NCBI GenBank assembly: GCA_020430845.1
Contig: JAGQJA010000271.1
Location: 1-42,587, forward strand
Direction: 5' to 3'
Source: Myxococcales bacterium
GTDB lineage: Bacteria > Myxococcota_A > Polyangia > Polyangiales > Polyangiaceae
Length of the DNA stretch: 42,587 bases
The position numbers were made by a program, and so were the translations under genes. Shown in pieces: positions 25,937-33,440 of the stretch. Every line of letters begins with the position of its first letter. Positions within the stretch are counted from its first letter, which is position 1. Below the pieces are notes generated by a model. The model had not been told where the DNA came from. It saw nothing but the letters and a program-made list of their open reading frames with translations, and searched no databases.

Positions 25937-27283
25937 CTACTCGGCGACCTGGACGTACCGGTCCTCGGGATCCTCTTCGTCGCCCTGCTCCTCGACGTTC
26001 ACGCCCGCGCAGACGTCCTTGAGCTTGTCGCACAGCTCGTCGGGGATGTAGTTCTCGGAGAGGTCGAGCGTCTCGAGGTGCTTGAACGCGGCGGCGTTGG
26101 CCAGGATCGCCTGCGCGCCCGCCTCGCCCATCGCGCCCTTGGACAAGTCCAGGTGCTTGATCTGCTTGAGGATCTTGGACTTGGGCAGCGCCTTGGCGAT
26201 GTCGTCGGCGAACTTGGAGTTGCAGAGCCCGAGCTTCTTGACGCCCCAGATGCCCGAAGCGTCGAACAGCGGCGCCAGGTCTTTGACCTTGCAGTCGCAG
26301 CCGTACTCGTCGTCGCCGAAGTAGAGCACCAGCGACTCGAGCCGCGGCCACTGCGCCTCGACGATGCTCTTGAGGTTCTTCTTGGTGAGGCCGCCGGTGA
26401 CGACCTCGAAGCTCTTGAGGTTGCGGAGCGCGATGCGCCCGAGATCCATGTGACCCATCTGGATGGAGAGCTCCTCGAGCAGGTCGAGGTTCGCGTAGAG
26501 CGGCGAGAGGTCTCCGAGGTAGGTCCACGAGATCTGATAGCCGAAGCACGAGATCACGAGCTTGCGGAGCGTCGGCAGCGGGCTCTTGGCCATCGCCGCG
26601 AGGACCGGTCCCCAGTTGGGCTCGCCCGACTCCTCGTCGTCGAAGATGCCGAGCGTGAGCTCGCGCAAGAAGCGCGACGCCGGCGAGCTCACCAGGTGGT
26701 TGTAGAGCTCGACGCCGTTCTGCTCTCCCCACTCTTCGGTGTTGCCGAGCGTGGCCGTGTGGAAGAAGCCGTAGCGCCAGGTGAGCTCGACGTCGTCGGC
26801 CCCGTCGAGCCCGCGGAGCCAGCGCTCCTTGTTCGCCGCGATGAGCTCGGCCGCCTTCTTCTCGAGCGCCGCGTCGGCCCCCTGGGCGAGCTTGCACTGG
26901 ATGGCCACGAGCTCCCCGAGCGGGTCGCCCTGCGACTGGAGCCAGTCGCCGTACACCAGGTATCCGTCGACGGCGTCGGGGTCGGCGAGGATGGCGTCGG
27001 CGAGCTCGGGGTTGTCGGGCCCGCGCGCCGCGGCGGGGGCCGCTGCCGCGCCACCAGAGGAGCCCTCGTCGTCCCCCTCTCCCACGAGCGAGTACCCCTT
27101 CTTCTCCTTCTCGGCGATGATCTTCTCGTACTGCTTGCGCGCCTCGTCGTCGGACTTGAAGGTCTTGGTCGACGTCTGGCCGCCCGTGCCGATGCGCCCG
27201 AACCGCGTGGTGAACGAGCTGCCCTCGAGCTCGATTTCCCAGAACTTGTTGCTGTTGCCTTCGCTGAGCTCGTAGCGTCGCAT
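25937..27283 (-). CDS. WGR-TIGR02996-STM4015-like leucine-rich-repeat fusion protein
   Basis: The 448-residue cytosolic protein has three parts. Residues 1-65 are a WGR domain (KFWEIELEGSSFTTRFGRIG), a nucleic-acid or ADP-ribosylation-linked module. Residues about 88-130 match the TIGR02996 companion domain (YLVYGDWLQSQGDPLGELVAIQ region). Residues about 230-448 are LRR-like with the pattern of STM4015 proteins, ending HLETLDLSENYIPDE and an acidic tail. It is read as the STM4015 member with an added N-terminus. The gene abuts STM4014 with no gap and lies 92 bp after the vWA-like gene of the 27.4-37.9 kb operon on the same strand. Confidence 0.85.
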   Translation of the reverse strand: MRRYELSEGNSNKFWEIELEGSSFTTRFGRIGTGGQTSTKTFKSDDEARKQYEKIIAEKEKKGYSLVGEGDDEGSSGGAAAAPAAARGPDNPELADAILADPDAVDGYLVYGDWLQSQGDPLGELVAIQCKLAQGADAALEKKAAELIAANKERWLRGLDGADDVELTWRYGFFHTATLGNTEEWGEQNGVELYNHLVSSPASRFLRELTLGIFDDEESGEPNWGPVLAAMAKSPLPTLRKLVISCFGYQISWTYLGDLSPLYANLDLLEELSIQMGHMDLGRIALRNLKSFEVVTGGLTKKNLKSIVEAQWPRLESLVLYFGDDEYGCDCKVKDLAPLFDASGIWGVKKLGLCNSKFADDIAKALPKSKILKQIKHLDLSKGAMGEAGAQAILANAAAFKHLETLDLSENYIPDELCDKLKDVCAGVNVEEQGDEEDPEDRYVQVAE

Positions 27284-27375
27284 CGGTCCCTCCTCGTCGA
27301 TCGGGAGCGAGGCTACGAGAGGGCGACCGCGCGATCAACGGACGACGGCGACGAGCCCTCGGCGCCCGCCGGCGG

Positions 27376-28800
27376 TCACAGGAGCGTGACGAACAGCGCC
27401 CGCAGCGCGTCCCTCCAGGCTGCAAGGTCGGGGTGCACGGGGGCGAAGGTCTCGCGCTGTACGCGCGTCGTCGCCGCCGGCGCGAGCGCCTCGCCGAACG
27501 TCACGAGCTGCACGAGCGCGCGACGCGACGCGGCCTCGAGGAGGGCGTCCTCGGCCTCGAGCGTGCCGGAGCAGATCTCGACCGTCCCTTTGTCTCTCCA
27601 CTCCTGCAGCAAGAGCTCCGACAGCCCGCGCTCGTCTCCGAGGGGGCTCGGACGCCCGCCGTCGTCGACGAAGACGACGCGCATCGAGAGCGCCTCCTCG
27701 CCCAACATCTCGGAGAGCTTCTTCACCGAGGCGAGCACGACGCCCAAGACGAGCACGATGCGCTGCCAGCGCACACCGGCGTCCTTGACGCGCGCGCGCG
27801 CGAGCGCGGCCGGCAGGTGAAAGGTGATGACACGCCGCGGACGGACGAAGATCGCCTCATCGCGTGTATAATACAAGAGCTCTCCCTCGACGTACCGCAT
27901 GTCGAAGAGGTCGACGTCGCCGGTCCGCTCTCCCGGCGCGTCCATGTAGATGAGCTCGCTCGACACGAGGTTCTCGATGCTGCCCGACGTGGACACGCTC
28001 GAGAAGCCACCGACCGGGTACTCGCTCTCGTCCTCGAGCGCCGTCGCCGCGCTGCCCGCCGGCCGCGGCTTGCGCGGGAGGCGCCGCGGCAGGTCGGCCG
28101 TGAGGGCCTCTTGTGCGTCGACCACCTCGGCGATGGCGAGCCGCTGGGACGCCAGGCCGAGCACCGGCAGGTTCTCCAGCGCGAAGACATCGGCCTCCGA
28201 GAGCAGCTCGCGCGCGCGCTGCGCGCCACGCACCAGCGCCTCGTATCCGTCCGCGAGGCGGCCGCGGACGGCGGCGTCTTCCATCAGCGCCACGCGTCCC
28301 CGCGCGATCGTGTCGACCGGCGCTCGCTCCGTGAGCGTGCGCACGAGCCCGGGCTGCACCTCGACGCCGCCCGAGAACGCCAGGTGCCCGAGCACGCTCG
28401 CGGCGAGCACCCCCACGGCCTGCGCGTGCATGTGCGGTGGGAGCCGCGCGACGGCGAACCCGGCCGACGAGAGGCGCGGATCGGCCGCGAGCCTCGAGAG
28501 CACCGCGTCCTCGTACCGACGCAGCGCCGCCACGAGCCGCGCGTCGTCGATCCCTCCGGCCACGCGCCGCTTGGCGTCGAGCGCGCCGCCCAAGAGCAGC
28601 TCGCCCAGGTCGGTGATGACCCCGAGCGGGGGGAGGTCGAGGCGCTCGCCGAGCGTGGCGACGAGCCACGGGGCGACGCGCCGGAGCGACTCTGGCGACG
28701 GCGGCGAGAGCGACGCGCACACGAGGCCCGCGGCGGCCCACCGCTCGAGGTGGGCGCGCGAGGGCGCGGCGGCTTCGCGCGTGGCCTCCGAGCCGGTCAC
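27376..28800 (-). CDS. vWA-like partner protein of the MoxR ATPase (degenerate vWA)
   Basis: The 474-residue protein starts at GTG 28800, overlapping the MoxR stop by 4 bp. The N-terminal half is helical, with Leu/Ala-rich segments such as RRVAPWLVATLGERLDLPP. The C-terminal half has an alternating strand-helix pattern like a vWA fold (RRVITFHLPAALARARV, WQRIVLVLGVVLASVKKL, SMRVVFVDDGG), but the DxSxS metal site is missing. MoxR ATPases usually act with a vWA protein coded next to them, and order and overlap fit that role. The vWA assignment is inference. It contains TGTA-N3-TACA site 2 at 27865-27875. It is the last gene of the eight-gene operon. Confidence 0.65.
   Translation of the reverse strand: MTGSEATREAAAPSRAHLERWAAAGLVCASLSPPSPESLRRVAPWLVATLGERLDLPPLGVITDLGELLLGGALDAKRRVAGGIDDARLVAALRRYEDAVLSRLAADPRLSSAGFAVARLPPHMHAQAVGVLAASVLGHLAFSGGVEVQPGLVRTLTERAPVDTIARGRVALMEDAAVRGRLADGYEALVRGAQRARELLSEADVFALENLPVLGLASQRLAIAEVVDAQEALTADLPRRLPRKPRPAGSAATALEDESEYPVGGFSSVSTSGSIENLVSSELIYMDAPGERTGDVDLFDMRYVEGELLYYTRDEAIFVRPRRVITFHLPAALARARVKDAGVRWQRIVLVLGVVLASVKKLSEMLGEEALSMRVVFVDDGGRPSPLGDERGLSELLLQEWRDKGTVEICSGTLEAEDALLEAASRRALVQLVTFGEALAPAATTRVQRETFAPVHPDLAAWRDALRALFVTLL
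27865..27875. promoter_or_regulatory. Intragenic TGTA-N3-TACA inverted repeat (site 2)
   Basis: TGTATAATACA lies inside the vWA-like gene and uses non-preferred TTG, TAT and ACA codons on the coding strand. It also contains a TATAAT hexamer on the plus strand, without a clear -35 box. Confidence 0.35.
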
Positions 28801-29867
28801 GACGAGGCGCCGTCGGCCGAGAGCCCGAGGAGCTTGGGCACCTTGCTCTCGAGCAGATCGATCTCGTCCTTCGTCTCCCCCAGATACGAGAGCAGGAGCA
28901 GATCTTGACGCTCGACAGCCCCCCCGTGCAGCACCCACGCGCGCGTGCGCAGCAGCCGATAGAGCTTGATGATCTTCCTGTCGCTGACGAAGACGTTGTC
29001 CTCGCGCACGAGCGTCTTGAGCACGCGCCGCAGCTCTCGGAGCAGGTCATCCTTGAAGAACAGGTGGCGGTCGTTGACGACGCCGCCGTCGGGCCCGGGC
29101 TCCTCGCGCGCCATCATGAGCGTCATGTACCGGTGCGCCTTGAGGAAGTCCTCGAGCGACGCGTGGCCCTCGGCCCAGGGCTTCTGGTTGGTGTCGCGGT
29201 ACGACTGGAGCTTGAGCCCGCAGTCGAGCAGGTCGACGAAGTGCTCGTCTTGCACCGATCGGCACGCGGCCTTGAGGCAGAAGCGGTCCTTGAGCGCCCC
29301 GAGCTCCGCGTGCTCGGGGATCTCGTTGGTCGCGCCGAAGAGCACCTTGAGACCCACGGGCACGGGCACGCCGTCCTGGTAGAACTTCTTCTCGTTGATG
29401 ATCGTGAGCAGCGAGTTGAGGATGGCCGAGTTGCTCTTGAAGATCTCGTCGAGGAACACGAGGCGCGCCGTGGGCAGCTTGCCGCGCTCGCGCCTCACGT
29501 AGCGACCTTCGCGCAAGAGGTTGATGTCGATCGGTCCGAGCACCTCGCTCGGCTCGGTGAAGCGCGTGAGCATGTACTCGAAGTAGTCCCCCTCCCCGAG
29601 CCCGAGCGCGTCCTTGAACTTGAGCACGAGATCGCTCTTGGCCGTGCCGGGCGGGCCGACGAGCAGGAGCGGCTCTTGGGCGACGGCCGAGATGGTCATC
29701 AGGTCGACGAGCGGCTGCTTGGCGACGAAGAAGCGGCCGAGCCCGAGGCGAAAGCGGTTGATCCGATCGCGCAGCGCAGGCGCCTCCTTGGCGAGATCGG
29801 CGAGCGGGATCTCGGCGATCTTGTCGAGCGCGTCCCGCGGGCTCGACGTCTGTGCTCGTGTCGTCAT
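28797..29867 (-). CDS. MoxR-family AAA+ ATPase
   Basis: The 356-residue AAA+ ATPase has Walker A GPPGTAKS (71-78) and Walker B LVFLDE (136-141) followed by IFKSNSAILNSLL. The segment RFTEPSEVLGPIDINLL and the sensor region LFGATNEIPE are typical of the MoxR/RavA group. These ATPases work with vWA proteins as chaperones or remodelling machines. All nucleotide-binding residues are intact. It starts 19 bp after the 1097-residue protein and its stop overlaps the vWA-like gene, which supports a MoxR-vWA pair in a larger machine. Confidence 0.92.
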   Translation of the reverse strand: MTTRAQTSSPRDALDKIAEIPLADLAKEAPALRDRINRFRLGLGRFFVAKQPLVDLMTISAVAQEPLLLVGPPGTAKSDLVLKFKDALGLGEGDYFEYMLTRFTEPSEVLGPIDINLLREGRYVRRERGKLPTARLVFLDEIFKSNSAILNSLLTIINEKKFYQDGVPVPVGLKVLFGATNEIPEHAELGALKDRFCLKAACRSVQDEHFVDLLDCGLKLQSYRDTNQKPWAEGHASLEDFLKAHRYMTLMMAREEPGPDGGVVNDRHLFFKDDLLRELRRVLKTLVREDNVFVSDRKIIKLYRLLRTRAWVLHGGAVERQDLLLLSYLGETKDEIDLLESKVPKLLGLSADGASS

Positions 29868-29886
29868 CGGTCGCTCCTCGTCTCGT

Positions 29887-32800
29887 TCATCCGGCCGCCG
29901 TGTCCCGGTGGATCCTGCGGCGGAGCAGGTACTCGTCCTCGTCGAGCCACTGGCGGGCTTCGGGCCCGAGCACCAGATCCTCGCTCGCGTACCCCAGCAC
30001 CAACGACTCGACGTAGTCCACCACGGACAGGCACACGTGGCTGTTGGTGTTGAAGCTGTCGGTGACCGCGTCGAGGCGCGGCCAGAGCGCGTCGAGGCCG
30101 GCGACGGCGACGTCGAAGGGCGCGCTCGCCAGCGCCTTCGCGCACGCGCGCGTCATCTGGAGCCGCGCGGGCACGGGGACCTCCCCCTGCAAGAGGCCGA
30201 GCACCTGCTCGAACACGGGCCGCGCAAGGTCGAGATCGCCGAGGTACGCGAGCGCGGCGGACGCGTGCAGGCGCGCCACGACGTGCTCTGGGCGCTCGCC
30301 CGCCGACCCACGCTGGATCGCCGAGAGCAACGCGCGCGCCTCTTCGCGCAGACCTACGCGACGGAGCGTGCGCATCGTGCCTCCGAAGACCGGCGCCACG
30401 TCGGCGACGCTGTCGGGTGGCAAGGCGAGCACGAGCGGCTCGAGCCTCGCGAACACCGACCGGGCGAACGCGTGGTCGCCCAGGTGGCCCGCGAGCATGA
30501 GCGCCTCCTCGAGCAACTGCGCGCGCCGGAGCGGCGGCACGTCGTCGACGCCCCCGGTGATCTCCTCGAGGTGCTCGCGTGCCCGCTCGGCCACGAGCAT
30601 GGGGAAGAAGTCCATCACGCCGTCGTAGAGGCGCGCGCGCTCGTCCGGCTCGCTCGCCTTGGCCTTGGCCATGATGCCCTGCACGTGACGCTCGACCTCG
30701 GCGCCGTCGGCGAGCCCGCGCAGCGCGGCGAACTCGGGCCCGCGCGGGTCGGCCTCCCCTCTCTGGAAGGCCGCGATGGGGTCGAGCCGCTCGTGAGGCT
30801 CGAGCACCGTCGAGTACTGGCGCACGCGGTCGACCTTGTAGCGCTCGAGCTTGCCCAGGTCGTTGAGCAGCGCCGAGAGATGCGGCGGCAGGGCCGTCTC
30901 GGGCGGCAGTCCTTCGAGCGCCTGCTCCACGCGCGCGGTGAACGCCGACGACAGGAACGCGTGGACCTTGTCCTTCTGATCGACCGCGCGCGTCGCCTCG
31001 GCCACGAGGGCGCGCGCCCGATCGCTGCGGCCGAGCCGGGCGAGCCCGCTCGCGACCACGAACGTGACGTAGGCCAACGTGAGCGCCACGGGGGCCTCGG
31101 TGGCCGAGCGCTTGCGCTTCACCTTCTTGGCGTGCGTCACCAGGCGCTCGAGCCGATCCGCGAGCGCGTCGACCTGCGCCGCGTCACGCCCACCGCCCAC
31201 CATGCGGAGGAGCGACGGCACGTCGCGCTCGATCGACAGCCCGCCGCGCAGTCGCGAGAGCATCCGGTCACGCGCGCGCGCGAGACCGAGGCGATCGCCG
31301 CCGACGGCGCGCGAGAGGGCCACGCGGACGAGCCACGCCGTCCGCGTGTCGAGCGCTTCGTCGTGCCGATCGAAGAGCACGGTGAGGTCCTGCGCGCGTG
31401 ACGCGAGATCGTGGCCGCCGATCGAGGCGAGGCCGTCGCGGATGACGAGGCTCGCGAGCGCGCGCACGCGCTCTGTCGAGGGCGACGCGGCCCCCAGCGC
31501 GTCGGGGATCCCGCCGCCGCGCGCGTCGTCGTCCGCCGCGCACCACATCTCGCTGACCCCGCGCGCCTCCGCGAGCGGGAGCTCGAAGACCGCGCGCGAC
31601 CACGCGAGGGTCGCGTCCTTCTTCTGTCCGACCTCGGCGTAGAGCGCGCCGAGGTCCGCCCATGCCATCGACCGCTCGCGCGCGTCGGGGGCGGCGTCCA
31701 TCGAGAGCATCTCGCGTTCCTTGTCGGCGAGTCGCGTCGCGGCGTCGCCGAGCGCGGCCGCGGGCCCCGAGAGGTCTACCTTTGCGGGCGTTCTCGGCGT
31801 CGGCGATGTCGCCGGGCGCGCGGCGCCGCGGCCCGAGGGCGCACGTTCGGGCTCTCGGCGCGAGCGCGCGCGTGGCTTGGCGGGCTCGTCTTCGTCGCCC
31901 TCGGCGCGGTCGCGCCCGCCCGATCCCGAGAGGTCCGCGTCGACGCCCACGAACGCGTCGAAGTCGAAGCGCGCGCTCTTCACCCACGCGTCGAGCTCTG
32001 GGCCCGCGCGGTCGACGACGTACTCGACCCAATCGGTGAGCGGCTTGAAGGCCGCGTCGGCGACGCGCTCGACCGCGAAGGCGCCGCCGGAGAGCGCGCG
32101 CGTCCACGTGAGCACGTCGGGGCTCGGCGAGAGAAGCTCGCGGAGCCGATCGCGTCGCACGGGGGGCTCGAGGAGCGCGTCGCAGGGGATGAAGAGGTTC
32201 GAGATGGCCGGGTGCGCGCGGTACGCCTCGCCGTCGAGCTCGAGCGTGGGGGCACGCGGGCCCGCGCGCGCGCGCAGCACGACCGTCGGCCCGTCGTCGC
32301 CGTCGACCGCCGCGAACAAGAGGGCGTGCGCGAGCTCGTCCGGCAACGTGCGCAGCAGCGCCTCGACGCGCGCGACGGCGTCTCCGCGCAGGACCCACAG
32401 CGTCGGCGCATCGACGGCGCCCGCGCGGGCGAGGCGAAGGGGCACTTCGAGGCGCGGCAAAGACACGGGCGCTCGGGGCGGCTCGTCGACGCGTGCGCCC
32501 GGCACCGTGAGCTCGACGATCGTGTACATGTCGCGCCACTCACCCCCGCGCGCGAGGTGGAACCCGCGGTCGGGCGAGAGCAGGACGGCGTCTCCTTCGG
32601 CCGGCGACAGCAGACGCGCGAGCGGGTGCTCGTGCCCCACCTCGACGAAGACGCGATCTTGCCCGCGCGGCGACGGCACGAACGCCCTGAGGTCGTCGAC
32701 GCGATCCATCGCTCGCACCAGCGAGAAGTACGGCGGGCTCACGACGCGCAAGAACGCGACCTCGCGCGGGTCGTCGCTGCCGACGGCGGCAAGGGTGCCC

Positions 32801-33180
32801 AGCCGGTACTCGAGCCTGTCGCACCCGAGGCGAAGGAGCTCGCCCGCGAGGTCGACGAGCGCCGCCCCGCCCTCGGCGACGAACAGCACGAGCCCGTCGC
32901 CCGCCTCGGCGCTCGGGTCTTCGTGCATCGGGACGAGCTCGGCCCAGCAGCCCACGCGCGCGGCAGACGATGCCGGCTCGACGACGTCGACCCCGTCGCG
33001 CACGGCGGCGCGCAGCGCTTCGAGGGCTCGCTTCGTCACCTTGACGTCGGGCGCCACCACGATCGCCCCGTCGGAGTGGCGCTCGACGCGCGCCGGAGCG
33101 CGGAGCACCTCGTCCGGCACCAAGCCCGACGTCACGGTGAACCGGAGCGCGTCGACGCTCGCGAAGCGAAGGGCCGTCAC
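29887..33180 (-). CDS. 1097-residue ternary-system protein with helical repeats
   Basis: This is the largest gene of the window. Residues 1 to about 415 form a globular alpha/beta region without known catalytic motif (GDGLVLFVAEGGAALVDLA, VSPPYFSLVRAMDRVDDL, LWVLRGDAVARVEALLRTL). Residues about 415-480 are a disordered Arg/Pro/Glu linker. Residues 480-1097 are TPR-like helices (AWADLGALYAEVGQKKDATL, AALAYLGDLDLARPVFEQVL). It has no signal or membrane segment. The TPR half suggests a scaffold and the N-terminal half a target-recognition or effector domain; both are inference. The ATG overlaps the small YukD-like gene stop by 4 bp. Confidence 0.8.
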   Translation of the reverse strand: MTALRFASVDALRFTVTSGLVPDEVLRAPARVERHSDGAIVVAPDVKVTKRALEALRAAVRDGVDVVEPASSAARVGCWAELVPMHEDPSAEAGDGLVLFVAEGGAALVDLAGELLRLGCDRLEYRLGTLAAVGSDDPREVAFLRVVSPPYFSLVRAMDRVDDLRAFVPSPRGQDRVFVEVGHEHPLARLLSPAEGDAVLLSPDRGFHLARGGEWRDMYTIVELTVPGARVDEPPRAPVSLPRLEVPLRLARAGAVDAPTLWVLRGDAVARVEALLRTLPDELAHALLFAAVDGDDGPTVVLRARAGPRAPTLELDGEAYRAHPAISNLFIPCDALLEPPVRRDRLRELLSPSPDVLTWTRALSGGAFAVERVADAAFKPLTDWVEYVVDRAGPELDAWVKSARFDFDAFVGVDADLSGSGGRDRAEGDEDEPAKPRARSRREPERAPSGRGAARPATSPTPRTPAKVDLSGPAAALGDAATRLADKEREMLSMDAAPDARERSMAWADLGALYAEVGQKKDATLAWSRAVFELPLAEARGVSEMWCAADDDARGGGIPDALGAASPSTERVRALASLVIRDGLASIGGHDLASRAQDLTVLFDRHDEALDTRTAWLVRVALSRAVGGDRLGLARARDRMLSRLRGGLSIERDVPSLLRMVGGGRDAAQVDALADRLERLVTHAKKVKRKRSATEAPVALTLAYVTFVVASGLARLGRSDRARALVAEATRAVDQKDKVHAFLSSAFTARVEQALEGLPPETALPPHLSALLNDLGKLERYKVDRVRQYSTVLEPHERLDPIAAFQRGEADPRGPEFAALRGLADGAEVERHVQGIMAKAKASEPDERARLYDGVMDFFPMLVAERAREHLEEITGGVDDVPPLRRAQLLEEALMLAGHLGDHAFARSVFARLEPLVLALPPDSVADVAPVFGGTMRTLRRVGLREEARALLSAIQRGSAGERPEHVVARLHASAALAYLGDLDLARPVFEQVLGLLQGEVPVPARLQMTRACAKALASAPFDVAVAGLDALWPRLDAVTDSFNTNSHVCLSVVDYVESLVLGYASEDLVLGPEARQWLDEDEYLLRRRIHRDTAAG

Positions 33181-33440
33181 GCGCCCTCCTTCGACCCCTC
33201 GCGCGCCTCCTCCTCCGAGGCGGGCTCGGGGGCAGCCGCGAGGGTCCCCTCGCCCTCGCGCTCGACCACGATGGTGTCGCCCGCCTTGGCGATCCCTCCC
33301 TCGAAGAGCTTGTCGACGATCGCGCGGTGCTCGTCCTCGTGCTCCATCGGGAGCGCGTCGGCGTCGCTCTCGTACTTCACCACGATCGTGCGCTTTCTTG
33401 TCGCCGCGTCGACCACGATGCGCAGCGTGACGCTAGCCAT
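33177..33440 (-). CDS. Small ubiquitin-like (YukD-like) protein
   Basis: The 87-residue protein begins MASVTLRIVVDAATRKRTIVV and continues with a helix and strand (EHRAIVDKLFEGGIAKAGD, TIVVERE), the order of a beta-grasp YukD/ubiquitin-like fold. An acidic disordered tail follows (AAAPEPASEEEAREGS). Pfam, from memory, holds a YukD-like family linked to FtsH ternary systems; this match needs a profile search. It overlaps the AAA+ peptidase gene by 8 bp and the 1097-residue gene by 4 bp, so translation is closely coupled. It could be an adaptor that marks substrates for the peptidase, which is inference. Confidence 0.65.
   Translation of the reverse strand: MASVTLRIVVDAATRKRTIVVKYESDADALPMEHEDEHRAIVDKLFEGGIAKAGDTIVVEREGEGTLAAAPEPASEEEAREGSKEGA

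Noticed and set aside
27865-27875. TATAAT in TGTATAATACA as an internal promoter
   Set aside because: No -35 box at 16-18 bp and no gene starting nearby on the plus strand; better treated with the other three TGTA-N3-TACA sites.
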